The position numbers were made by a program, and so were the translations under genes. From Clostridia bacterium (GTDB lineage: Bacteria > Bacillota > Clostridia > Oscillospirales > QAMX01): a stretch of 43,041 bases of DNA. Within the stretch, counting starts at the first letter, position 1. Every line of letters begins with the position of its first letter. The DNA is taken from the NCBI GenBank assembly GCA_017441705.1, contig JAFRWU010000044.1, positions 1 to 43,041 on the forward strand. Reading direction: 5' to 3'. The notes beneath the pieces are model-generated. The model had not been told where the DNA came from. It was given only the letters and a program-made list of their open reading frames with translations, and did no database searches. Shown piece by piece: positions 7,392 through 15,211 of the stretch.

Positions 7392-8867
7392 CTTCGGTTC
7401 TCTCTCCGCCTTCAGTTCCCCGGGATACCGCGCCTCCAGCCAGGCGGCGCCTTCTTCTCTTCCGGTTTCGCGCAGTCTTTTGACGTAGCCGGTGAGGTAT
7501 CCCCGCGAATGGTACGGTCCGCCCTCGCGCAGGACCGTCCACATGGGGTCGCGGTCGTCGTCGGCGGTCTTCATCATATCGTATTCCCAATCCAGGATCA
7601 GCTTGGATCCAAAGGCAGTGAGCTCCGGATGGAGCTCTGCGATATTGGTCGTTTCATGCGGATCGGCTTCCAGATCGAAAAGCATTTCCTCGTCGAACCG
7701 GTGATATCCGGTATGGGGACTCCTGATATACAGGTATTTGTCCCAGCGGGCCGATCTCTGCAGCACGTGTGCGCACTGCCCGATGATGACGTGATCCCGT
7801 CCCGCGCGTTTTCCTTCGAGCGCCGGCGCATAGCTCTCGCCGTCCCATCGCGGGCTTTTTTCGACGCCCAGAAGCTCCGCGGCGGTCGGCGCCAGATCGA
7901 TGTTCTGATGGAAGTCGCCGTCGCGGATCCCGGCGGGCTTTCCCGGCCACTTGACGATCATGGGGATGCGGCAGGTGATCTCATCTGCGGTGCCGTGTTC
8001 GGCGTAGATGCCGAGCTCGCCGATGTTTTCGCCGTGATCCGAGGTGATGATGATCGCGGTATCGCCGTAAAGGCCCTTTTCCTTCAGAAGGTCCAGAAGG
8101 ATCCTGACGTTGTCGTCGGTGTAGCGTACGCCGGTGTCGTAGTTGTCGATGAAGCGTTTCATCTCTTCCATCGTCAGAACGGCGCCCGGATGACGCGGCA
8201 GCGCCGGATTCTTCTGATCGTCCCACATATTGATTTCCCGCGCCGAGTGCGGCCCGACGTGATCCAGATGGGTCTTGAAAATCTCCGGCGTGATCCAGGG
8301 ATCTGCCAGAGGGACGTTTTCAAAGGGATTGCCGTAGCTCTGCGGAGTGCGGTACGGCGTGTGCGGATCCCAGTAATGGACGTGAAGGAGCCAGTCGTCG
8401 CGGTCCGCGTGCCTTTCGATCCAGTCCTTCGCCGCGGCGGTGACGACTTCCGCCGTCTCGTTGCCGCTTTTGCCCAGGTTAAAGGTCTCGTCAAAGCCTG
8501 CGTTGAACCACCATGCCGAATGCCTTTCGGCAAAGGAGGATACCGAAGCTGTGCGCCAGCCGGCTTTCTTGAAGACGAAGAAGAGGCTTGACAAACTGAA
8601 ATCGTCCTTGAACCCGCGGGTATATCCCTGAAGCTTCATATCCGCCGCGGTGCCGCCGTGGCCGACGACGCCGTTGTGGATGCCGTAGCGTCCGCTTACA
8701 AGCGCGGCGCGGGACGGAAGGCAGGGCGCGTTCGGCGTATAGTACCGGTCGAAAACACAGCCCTCACGCGCGACCTCGTCCATGGCGGGAGTCGTTTCGC
8801 GGCCGTAGCCGTAACATCCCATGTGATCGGGGCGCAGAGTATCGATGTCGATGAACAAAAGCTTCAT
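7380..8867 (-). CDS. Type I sulfatase (Cys-type)
   Basis: 495 residues. It begins with the metal-site motif (FIDIDTLRPDHMGCYG) and carries the sulfatase signature CLPSRAALVSGR starting at Cys49. That cysteine must be converted to formylglycine by a maturase that is not seen in the window. Further alkaline-phosphatase-fold motifs are TSDHGENIGELG and a C-terminal metal-ligand region. The enzyme removes sulfate esters from carbohydrates or other organic sulfates. No signal peptide is evident, so it may be cytoplasmic and act on imported fragments. It lies 59 bp downstream of the SpoU gene and starts the catabolic part of the operon. Confidence 0.92.
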   Translation of the reverse strand: MKLLFIDIDTLRPDHMGCYGYGRETTPAMDEVAREGCVFDRYYTPNAPCLPSRAALVSGRYGIHNGVVGHGGTAADMKLQGYTRGFKDDFSLSSLFFVFKKAGWRTASVSSFAERHSAWWFNAGFDETFNLGKSGNETAEVVTAAAKDWIERHADRDDWLLHVHYWDPHTPYRTPQSYGNPFENVPLADPWITPEIFKTHLDHVGPHSAREINMWDDQKNPALPRHPGAVLTMEEMKRFIDNYDTGVRYTDDNVRILLDLLKEKGLYGDTAIIITSDHGENIGELGIYAEHGTADEITCRIPMIVKWPGKPAGIRDGDFHQNIDLAPTAAELLGVEKSPRWDGESYAPALEGKRAGRDHVIIGQCAHVLQRSARWDKYLYIRSPHTGYHRFDEEMLFDLEADPHETTNIAELHPELTAFGSKLILDWEYDMMKTADDDRDPMWTVLREGGPYHSRGYLTGYVKRLRETGREEGAAWLEARYPGELKAEREPKVKP

Positions 8868-8926
8868 AACCAGTTTCCTCTCTCTGCGGTCCTTCCCGCA
8901 GCATATGGATCGGCGATTCTTCCGGC

Positions 8927-9649
8927 TTACCGGTCTTGCCGATACAAAAACGAATAAAGGCCGAGGGCGGCGCTGACGGCCAGATTATAGGAATCGACTT
9001 GATCCGTCATGGGGATCCTGACGGTTTGCCCGACCTCCCGGAAGGACGGCGGGAGTCCCGACGCTTCGCTGCCGAAGATGAGCGAGAAGCTCCCCTCCGG
9101 CTTCGGCGTCTCGCCCAAAAGGCGCGATCCTTCCAGCATAAATGGATACAAAGCGCGGTCGGGATAGGCTTTCCGGTACGCCTCAAAGCTTTCGAATACG
9201 GCGGTCCTGACCCGGAACAGTGCTCCCATGGAGGCGCGCACCGTCTTGGGATCGTACAGATCGGCGCATGGTGCGATCAGCGCCGCGTCCACTTCGCCGA
9301 GTCCCGCCGCCGTGCGGAGGATCGTGCCGATATTGCCCATATCCGATGGGTTCACCAGCACGACGTGACACCGGGAAACGAGCGGTTTATCCTCTCCCTT
9401 CCGGAAAACGCCCACCACGTAGACGTTTCCCTTGCCGCCGACCCGCGCGACGCTTTTCGCATCCTCCAGGCACGGGATCCCCCGTTCCGCGGCGGCCGCG
9501 CAAAGCTCCTTCGCGCCGGTATAGGCGGGGGAATAAAGGATCCTTTCGCAGCGTTCCGGAGCGGCTTTCAGAAGCTCGTAGGTCGGGAAGGAACCGAGCG
9601 TATAGGAATACGGATCCTCCCGCCTGTACCTCTTCAGGATTTCCGGCAT
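8927..9649 (-). CDS. SpoU/TrmH-family RNA 2'-O-methyltransferase
   Basis: 240 residues. An N-terminal substrate-binding domain (to about residue 90) is followed by the SPOUT knot with all three motifs: NPSDMGNIGTILRTA (100-114), LIFGSEASGLPP (190-201) and IPMTDQVDSYNLAVSAALGLY (212-232). It uses S-adenosylmethionine to methylate a ribose in rRNA or tRNA. ATG 9649 is chosen because the TTG eight codons upstream precedes the GAGGGGGAAGGA ribosome site. It is the first gene of the leftward run and is functionally unrelated to the catabolic genes after it. Confidence 0.88.
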   Translation of the reverse strand: MPEILKRYRREDPYSYTLGSFPTYELLKAAPERCERILYSPAYTGAKELCAAAAERGIPCLEDAKSVARVGGKGNVYVVGVFRKGEDKPLVSRCHVVLVNPSDMGNIGTILRTAAGLGEVDAALIAPCADLYDPKTVRASMGALFRVRTAVFESFEAYRKAYPDRALYPFMLEGSRLLGETPKPEGSFSLIFGSEASGLPPSFREVGQTVRIPMTDQVDSYNLAVSAALGLYSFLYRQDR

Positions 9650-9687
9650 TTTCCTTCCCCCTCGCACGTCCAACTGTCACCGGTACT

Positions 9688-9716
9688 ATTATATCACATT
9701 TTTCCTCCGGATGGAA
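9688..9716 (-). promoter_or_regulatory. Candidate sigma-A promoter for the leftward operon
   Basis: On the minus strand a perfect TATAAT (9693-9688) has only a weak -35 (TTCCAT, 9716-9711) at 17-bp spacing. It lies about 40 bp upstream of the SpoU start and is the only good -10 found before the nine-gene run. Confidence 0.5.
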
Positions 9717-9777
9717 GACGTCCGGTCTGGATCTTTCTTTGGATTTCTTCTTTTTTCACAGTTTTTTCCCGCAGAGA

Positions 9778-9806
9778 TTGCATCGGGTCCCGCTTTGTGG
9801 TATGAT
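9778..9806 (+). promoter_or_regulatory. Candidate sigma-A promoter for the E2-like gene
   Basis: TTGCAT at 9778-9783 and TATGAT at 9801-9806 are separated by exactly 17 bp. The ATG of the acyltransferase-like gene is 45 bp downstream. Confidence 0.65.
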
Positions 9807-9850
9807 ACAGGGTGTAGTTTTTGAATTTTACGGAAAGAGAGCGATACGAT

Positions 9851-10678
9851 ATGAGAAGAGACGGCAAACGCGTCAGGAGCGACGATCCTCTTTACGAGGT
9901 CATCCCGTATTTTCTGCCCTACCGCTACGACGCCATGAACATGATCACGCTGGATATTCCCATCGAGCCGATCCAGGAATACCGCATCCGGCAGAGACGC
10001 GAGGGAAAGGTCGTCAGCAGCATGGGCGTCCTGCTCGCTTCATGGCTCCGCACCGTTCGGGAATTCCCGCTTCTGAACCGCTTTATCGTCAACAAAAGGA
10101 TCTACCAGAGAAACGAATACTGCGTCGGTCTGGTGGTCCTGAAGGCCGGGAAAGAGGAAACCACCATGAACAAGGTGTTTTTCGATCCCGACGACAACAT
10201 CTTCCAGGTACAGAAAAAGATCGACGCCTACGTGACCGAAAACCGGAAGCTTTCGGAAAAGAACAGCACCGACAAGGTCGTAAAGCTCCTGCTTCGCATC
10301 CCCGGGCTCGCCGGTTCCGGCATCGGGCTTCTGCGTTTCATGGACAGGCACGGCCTGCTTCCCAAAAAGCTGATCGACGCCTCTCCCTTCCACGTCAGCC
10401 TCTGTATTTCCAATCTTGCCAGCATCCGAACCAATCATATCTATCATCACACCTATGATTTCGGCACCACCTCGCTTTTCATCACCATGGGCAACATGCG
10501 GGAGGTCGCCTTCCGCGAAAAAGGAAACGAGATCGTCTTCAAGCGCTGCCTGCCTCTGGGACTCGTGATGGACGAGCGCATCTGCTCCGGCCATTATTTC
10601 GCGCTGGCTTTCGAGCGCATGAAGGAATATCTGAACAATCCCGCCCTTCTCGAAGCCCCCTACGCCGGGAAAGCGTGA
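9851..10678 (+). CDS. CAT/E2 acyltransferase-fold protein with altered catalytic motif
   Basis: 275 residues. The overall pattern matches the catalytic domain shared by 2-oxoacid dehydrogenase E2 subunits and chloramphenicol acetyltransferases. There is no lipoyl domain and no peripheral-subunit-binding domain. The usual active-site HxxxDG becomes E242-R-I-C-S-G247, so both the catalytic histidine and the aspartate are absent. Neighbouring genes encode no E1 or E3 subunit. It may be a non-catalytic or re-purposed acyltransferase; its role is unknown. ATG 9851 is preferred to a TTG at 9821 that falls too close to the promoter. The next gene has its own promoter, so this is probably a single-gene unit. 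Confidence 0.65.
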   Translation: MRRDGKRVRSDDPLYEVIPYFLPYRYDAMNMITLDIPIEPIQEYRIRQRREGKVVSSMGVLLASWLRTVREFPLLNRFIVNKRIYQRNEYCVGLVVLKAGKEETTMNKVFFDPDDNIFQVQKKIDAYVTENRKLSEKNSTDKVVKLLLRIPGLAGSGIGLLRFMDRHGLLPKKLIDASPFHVSLCISNLASIRTNHIYHHTYDFGTTSLFITMGNMREVAFREKGNEIVFKRCLPLGLVMDERICSGHYFALAFERMKEYLNNPALLEAPYAGKA

Positions 10679-10771
10679 CGTTTTTCCCGGTTTTCCCTTC
10701 CGGTCCTCCGGGACGGAGACGCCGTCGATCCCCGAATTTCCGTCCGTGGCGTACAATTGTCCGTCCCATGT

Positions 10772-10790
10772 GTGAAATTCCCAATTTCAC
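10772..10790. promoter_or_regulatory. Palindrome upstream of serC promoter (possible operator)
   Basis: GTGAAATT and AATTTCAC form a perfect 8-bp inverted repeat around CCC. The centre lies about 45 bp upstream of the serC -35 box. Size and symmetry suit a dimeric repressor or activator, but no regulator is identified. Confidence 0.35.
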
Positions 10791-10825
10791 CGTCGATGCC
10801 GTCGAATCTTCTTTCATTTTCACAA

Positions 10826-10854
10826 TTGACGATTTTTTCCGTTCTGTATATAAT
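10826..10854 (+). promoter_or_regulatory. Sigma-A promoter of serC-serA
   Basis: TTGACG (10826-10831), 17-bp spacer, perfect TATAAT (10849-10854). The short leader to the start codon can form two small hairpins (10868-10873 with 10882-10887; 10889-10893 with 10898-10902) just before the GGAAAGG ribosome site. No known riboswitch was recognised. Confidence 0.85.
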
Positions 10855-10917
10855 AGTTAAAAAGGTAGCCGGTACCGAAAAACCGGCGGATCCAAACGGA
10901 TCGGAAAGGCAATGATT

Positions 10918-12000
10918 ATGAGCTACGGTCGCGTGTATAACTTCTCCGCGGGTCCTTCGATGCTTCCCGAGCCGGTTCTGGAAAGAGCCGCGGCGGAAAT
11001 GCTGAACTATCAGGGCTCCGGCATGTCGGTGATGGAAATGAGTCACCGTTCCAAGGTCTACGAAAGCATTATCGAGGGAGTCGAAGCCAAGCTCCGCAAG
11101 GTGATGAACATCCCCGACAATTATAGAGTCCTGTTCCTGCAGGGGGGCGCCACCGGTCAGTTTGCCGCGATCCCGATGAATCTGATGGTGAACCGGAAGA
11201 AAGCCGACTATATTCTCACCGGCCAGTTCTCCACCAAGGCCTCCAAGGAAGCCGCCAAATACGGCGAAGTGCATATCGCCGCCTCCTCCAAGGACAAAAC
11301 GTTCTCCTATATTCCGCGTCAGGACGCGCTGGATCTTTCGCCCGACGCCGATTACGTCTATATCTGCCACAACAACACCATTTACGGTTCCACCTGGGAC
11401 TATCTGCCCGAAACCGGCGATATTCCGCTGGTCGCCGACGTCTCCTCCTCGATCCTTTCCGCTCCCATCGACGTTTCGAGGTTCGGGCTTCTCTACGCCG
11501 GGGCGCAGAAAAACATGGGTCCCGCCGGCGTCACGGTCGTCATCGTCCGGGAGGATCTGATGGGCAAAGCCGATCCGCACACGCCCGACGTCTGGAATTA
11601 TCAGCTGATGAGCGACAACGGTTCCATGCTCAACACCCCGCCGACCTACGGCATCTATATGATCGGCCTCGTCCTCGACTGGGTCCTGGAAATGGGCGGC
11701 ACCGAGGGCATGGAAAAGATCAACCGGGAAAAAGCCGCGATCCTTTACGATTATATCGATTCCTCCAGTCTTTTCTCCAATCCGGTGGAAAAGATCTCCC
11801 GTTCGATCATGAACGTCACCTTCGTCACCGGAGACCCCGACAAGGACGCCGACTTTGTGAAAAAGGCCACCGCCGCGGGCTTCCTCAACGTCAAGGGTCA
11901 CCGTTCCGTCGGCGGGATGCGCGCCTCGATCTACAACGCCATGCCGCGTCAGGGCATCGTCGACCTCGTCGAATTCATGAAAAAATACGAAAAGGAATAA
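10918..12000 (+). CDS. serC: Phosphoserine aminotransferase
   Basis: 360 residues from ATG 10918 (ATG 10912 is also possible but sits only 2 nt from the GGAAAGG site). It is a class V aminotransferase that uses pyridoxal phosphate to convert 3-phosphohydroxypyruvate and glutamate to phosphoserine. The N-terminal YNFSAGP signature, the QGGATGQF phosphate-binding segment and the AGAQKNMGPAG site with the cofactor lysine (Lys198) are all present. Length matches the family. It is followed 8 bp later by serA, giving the first two steps of serine synthesis in one operon. No serB is present in the window. Confidence 0.97.
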   Translation: MSYGRVYNFSAGPSMLPEPVLERAAAEMLNYQGSGMSVMEMSHRSKVYESIIEGVEAKLRKVMNIPDNYRVLFLQGGATGQFAAIPMNLMVNRKKADYILTGQFSTKASKEAAKYGEVHIAASSKDKTFSYIPRQDALDLSPDADYVYICHNNTIYGSTWDYLPETGDIPLVADVSSSILSAPIDVSRFGLLYAGAQKNMGPAGVTVVIVREDLMGKADPHTPDVWNYQLMSDNGSMLNTPPTYGIYMIGLVLDWVLEMGGTEGMEKINREKAAILYDYIDSSSLFSNPVEKISRSIMNVTFVTGDPDKDADFVKKATAAGFLNVKGHRSVGGMRASIYNAMPRQGIVDLVEFMKKYEKE

Positions 12001-12008
12001 GAACAATC

Positions 12009-13175
12009 ATGTATCAGATCAAGCTTCTCAATAAGATTTCCAAAACCGGTCTCGCGACCTTCGACGCTTCGAAATTCAGCTTCGGCGAGGACGTCGCCTC
12101 CCCGGACGGTATTCTGGTTCGTTCCGCGGATATGCAGGAAGCGGTCTTTGAAAAGAATCTTCTCTGCATCGGCCGCGCCGGCGCAGGGGTCAACAACATT
12201 CCCGTGGACCGCTGCAGCGAGGAAGGCATCGTCGTTTTCAACACCCCCGGCGCCAACGCCAACGCCGTGAAGGAGATGGCCGTCTGCGCGCTGCTTCTCG
12301 CCTCCCGCAAGGTGGTTGATTCCATCAACTGGGTCTCCTCGATCGCCGATCAGGGCGATGAAATCCCGAAGCTTGTGGAAAAGAACAAATCCAAATTCGC
12401 CGGTCCCGAGCTCAAGGGTAAAACGCTCGGCGTCATCGGGCTCGGCGCCGTCGGCGCGCAGCTTGCAAACACCGCCGTCTCTCTGGGCATGGACGTCTAC
12501 GGTTACGACCCCTTCCTGACGGTGGATGCGGCGTGGAGGCTTTCCCGTTCGGTGCACCACGCCACCGCCGAAAAGGAGCTCTATGAAAAGTGCGATTATA
12601 TTTCGGTGCATATTCCGTATAATAAGGACACCAAGGGGCAGTTCAACGCATCGGTCTTCGCCGAGATGAAGGACGGCGTGCGCGTCATCAATCTGGCGCG
12701 CGGCGAGCTTTTCAACAACGCCGACCTGGTGGCGGCGCTGGAAAGCGGCAAGATCGCGTCTTACGTCACCGATTTCCCGAACGCCGACGTGATCAAGGCG
12801 CCGAACACCGTCTGCATCCCCCACCTTTCCGCCTCCACCCCGGAAAGCGAGGAGAACTGCGCCGTCATGGCGGTCAAAGAAGTGTCGGACTATATCGAAC
12901 GCGGGATCATCAAAAACTCGGTCAATTTCCCCGATATGGATCCCACGTACGACACCGGATCGGCTCTTCTCGTACTCCACAGGAACATCCCCAACATGAT
13001 CGCCAACGTCACGCAGGCCTTCTCGAGCCTCGGCATCAACATCGAAAGCCTGACCAACAAGTCCAAAAAGGATTACGCCGCCACCGTCGCGCAGATCAAC
13101 GGCGATATCCCCGACAGCGTATGTGAAAGGCTGTCCGGCATCGAAGGCATCATTCGGCTCCGCATTCTGAAATAA
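12009..13175 (+). CDS. serA: D-3-phosphoglycerate dehydrogenase
   Basis: 388 residues. The NAD-binding fold carries GLGAVG (144-149), the catalytic arginine is in NLARGE (Arg231) and the catalytic histidine in PHLSAST (His272). A C-terminal ACT domain (about 315-388) can bind serine or another amino acid for feedback control. It oxidises 3-phosphoglycerate to phosphohydroxypyruvate, the substrate of SerC. The position that normally holds the catalytic glutamate reads DFPNAD (256-261). The acid may therefore be supplied by Asp261, or the site may be altered. Short single-ACT form, as in many Clostridia. Confidence 0.95.
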   Translation: MYQIKLLNKISKTGLATFDASKFSFGEDVASPDGILVRSADMQEAVFEKNLLCIGRAGAGVNNIPVDRCSEEGIVVFNTPGANANAVKEMAVCALLLASRKVVDSINWVSSIADQGDEIPKLVEKNKSKFAGPELKGKTLGVIGLGAVGAQLANTAVSLGMDVYGYDPFLTVDAAWRLSRSVHHATAEKELYEKCDYISVHIPYNKDTKGQFNASVFAEMKDGVRVINLARGELFNNADLVAALESGKIASYVTDFPNADVIKAPNTVCIPHLSASTPESEENCAVMAVKEVSDYIERGIIKNSVNFPDMDPTYDTGSALLVLHRNIPNMIANVTQAFSSLGINIESLTNKSKKDYAATVAQINGDIPDSVCERLSGIEGIIRLRILK

Positions 13176-13223
13176 GCGCGCCGTCTTTCGATCCGATCCA
13201 TTTCTGACGAAGGAGAAACTGCC

Positions 13224-13937
13224 ATGAACGATCTTTCCGGTCTTCGCTTCCGCTCTTCGCTGAACGGCTTCCGCAAAAAGGACGTGTCGCAGTATATCGA
13301 CGCGCTTTCCCGGAATGCTGCGGCAGAAAAAGCCGGGCTGGAGGACGCGCTCGCCGAAGAAAAAGAGAAAAGCGCTCTTCTCGACGGAAAGCTTGCCGCA
13401 GCCGCGGAGGCTTCGGCTTCTCTGGAGAAGGAAGCGGCGGAGCTCCGCGCGGAACAGGAGCGGACGGCAAAAGAGCTGGAGGCCGCAAAGGAAGAGCTCT
13501 CCGCCCTCAGGAGCGAAGCCGAAAAGCTCTCGGAGGAGCTTGCGCTCGCGAAGGAAAGACTCTCTTCTCTCGAAAGCGAAAAGGCCGCGCTGGAAAACCG
13601 CGTAGCCGATTTCGAAGGCAAAGAGAAGGCGCTGGACAACGAGATGCGCGTGGTGACCGAGCTGGAGCTTGCCGCAAGGATCCGTGCCGAAGAGTCCGAA
13701 AACTCCGCCAAAGAACGGGCGGCCGCCATCATGGAAAAGTGCCGGCGGGATTTTGCCGACACCCGTTCGGTGGTGGATCATTACAAGGCGGACACCGACG
13801 TCATGATCGGTTCCGCCGAAAAGCATCTCTCCTCCCTGCAGTCTCTGATCGAGGACTTCAAGCGCGATATGGATTCCTCCAAAAAGGGGCTCGACGAGTT
13901 TTCGCTCGACGGCGGCGCCGGGACCGGAGAGGATTGA
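13224..13937 (+). CDS. DivIVA-like coiled-coil protein
   Basis: 237 residues. Residues 8-28 (FRSSLNGFRKKDVSQYIDAL region) resemble the N-terminal membrane-binding segment of DivIVA/GpsB proteins. Residues about 30-150 are a long, nearly uninterrupted Ala/Glu/Lys coiled coil, and a second helical stretch runs to about 225 before an acidic Gly-rich tail. DivIVA proteins mark curved membrane at the division site or cell pole. It starts behind AAGGAG, 48 bp after serA, and ends just before a strong terminator, so it may be cotranscribed with serC-serA. The assignment rests on the N-terminus and the coiled coil only. Confidence 0.65.
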   Translation: MNDLSGLRFRSSLNGFRKKDVSQYIDALSRNAAAEKAGLEDALAEEKEKSALLDGKLAAAAEASASLEKEAAELRAEQERTAKELEAAKEELSALRSEAEKLSEELALAKERLSSLESEKAALENRVADFEGKEKALDNEMRVVTELELAARIRAEESENSAKERAAAIMEKCRRDFADTRSVVDHYKADTDVMIGSAEKHLSSLQSLIEDFKRDMDSSKKGLDEFSLDGGAGTGED

Positions 13938-13967
13938 ATCCCCTCCCAAAAGCTTGTTCCCATACTT

Positions 13968-14002
13968 CCGGGAAACGGTTCGGCCGTTTCCCGGCTTTTT
14001 TT
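13968..14002 (+). terminator. Intrinsic terminator after the serC-serA-divIVA-like unit
   Basis: An 11-bp perfect stem (13968-13978 with 13984-13994) with a TTCGG loop is followed by seven T. Confidence 0.92.
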
Positions 14003-14086
14003 GCCCGGAGATTCCCTGCGCGCCCGAAATTCCGCGTTTCAGCCTTCTTTCGCCGTCTTTTGCGGGTTTTTGCCATTTCTCTCCCC

Positions 14087-14115
14087 TTGATTTTATGGCG
14101 AAACTGTGATATAGT
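14087..14115 (+). promoter_or_regulatory. Sigma-A promoter for the tandem CNNM genes
   Basis: TTGATT (14087-14092), 17-bp spacer, TATAGT (14110-14115), 44 bp before the start codon of the first gene. Confidence 0.7.
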
Positions 14116-14158
14116 TAAAATATCATATTATAAAACAAATTGGAGTTGATCGTATCCC

Positions 14159-15211
14159 ATGCCGGATGACAGTATCCCGCGAAGTATTGCGCTTGTTCTT
14201 TTGATCCTCGGAAGCGGCGTTTTTGCTTCCATGGAGACGGCGTACGCCTACGCAAACCGTCTTCACATGAAAACCCTTGCCGACGACGGCGACCGGACCG
14301 CCGCCCGCGTCGTCCGCATCTGGGACCGGTATGACGACGCCATCGTCGCCGTCCTGATCGTGATCAACGTGCTTCACGTCGCGGCGTCCCTGATCGGCAC
14401 CCTGCTTGCGGTCGACCTGATCCCGCTTCCCGAAGGCGCAGCCTCCGCGATCTCGGTCGCGGTTCTCACCATCATGGTTTTCGTTTTCAGCGAAATGCTG
14501 CCGAAAGCCATCGCAAAGGACAACGCCGACAAGCTCGCCAGGATCTATTCCCTCCCCCTTCTGATCCTGATTTACGTTCTGAAGCCTCTGGAGCTGTTTT
14601 TTTCTCTCTTCACCCTGCTCGCCAAGGCGATTGCCCGGCTTTTTGCCGGAAAAACCGCCGAGGAGCCCACCATCACCGAGGATGAATTCGCCGACATGGT
14701 GGAGACCGTCGAAGAACACGGCAATCTGGAGCCGGAGGAAACCGAGATCATCAAATCCGCCATCGAATTCGGCGACGCGGTGGTTTCGGACGTCATGGTC
14801 CCGCTGAAGGACGTCACCATGCTGGACGTCGACACCGATCGGGAGACCCTGAAGACCACTCTTCTGGAAAGCCGTTTTTCCCGTATCCCGCTCTACCGCG
14901 GAGAACGGGAAAACGTAGTCGGGATCCTGCAGATCCGCACGCTTTTGTGGGCGCTTCTTCACGAAAAAACCGTGGATCCCCTCGCCTACGCTTCGGAGCC
15001 TTACATGACCACGCCGGACAAGCGGCTCGACGTGCTCTTTGAGGACATGGGCCGGACGAAATCCATGATGGCCATTGTGATCGATCCCTTCGGGCACTCG
15101 GTCGGCATCATCACGCTGGAAGACATCCTGGAGGAAATCGTGGGCGAAATCTATGACGAGGACGACCCCGAAACCGTGCCGTCCGCCGACCGAAAGGAGG
15201 CGGAAGCATGA
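14159..15211 (+). CDS. CNNM/CBS-pair membrane protein (hemolysin/CorC family), short form
   Basis: 350 residues. The N-terminal CNNM transmembrane domain (about 1-165, three to four hydrophobic segments and the FSEMLPKAIA motif) is followed by a tandem CBS pair (about 200-330; RFSRIPLY and GIITLEDILEEIVGEI are typical). The C-terminal CorC/HlyC FAD-binding-like domain of full-length members is missing: the protein ends about 20 residues after the CBS pair. CNNM proteins are linked to Mg2+ efflux, with the CBS pair sensing nucleotides. It overlaps the next, full-length paralogue by 4 bp. The nearest GGAG is 13 nt from the ATG, slightly long. Confidence 0.88.
   Translation: MPDDSIPRSIALVLLILGSGVFASMETAYAYANRLHMKTLADDGDRTAARVVRIWDRYDDAIVAVLIVINVLHVAASLIGTLLAVDLIPLPEGAASAISVAVLTIMVFVFSEMLPKAIAKDNADKLARIYSLPLLILIYVLKPLELFFSLFTLLAKAIARLFAGKTAEEPTITEDEFADMVETVEEHGNLEPEETEIIKSAIEFGDAVVSDVMVPLKDVTMLDVDTDRETLKTTLLESRFSRIPLYRGERENVVGILQIRTLLWALLHEKTVDPLAYASEPYMTTPDKRLDVLFEDMGRTKSMMAIVIDPFGHSVGIITLEDILEEIVGEIYDEDDPETVPSADRKEAEA

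Noticed and set aside
9851-10678. Annotation as a pyruvate dehydrogenase E2 subunit
   Set aside because: There is no lipoyl or E3-binding domain, the catalytic motif is changed and no E1 or E3 genes are nearby.
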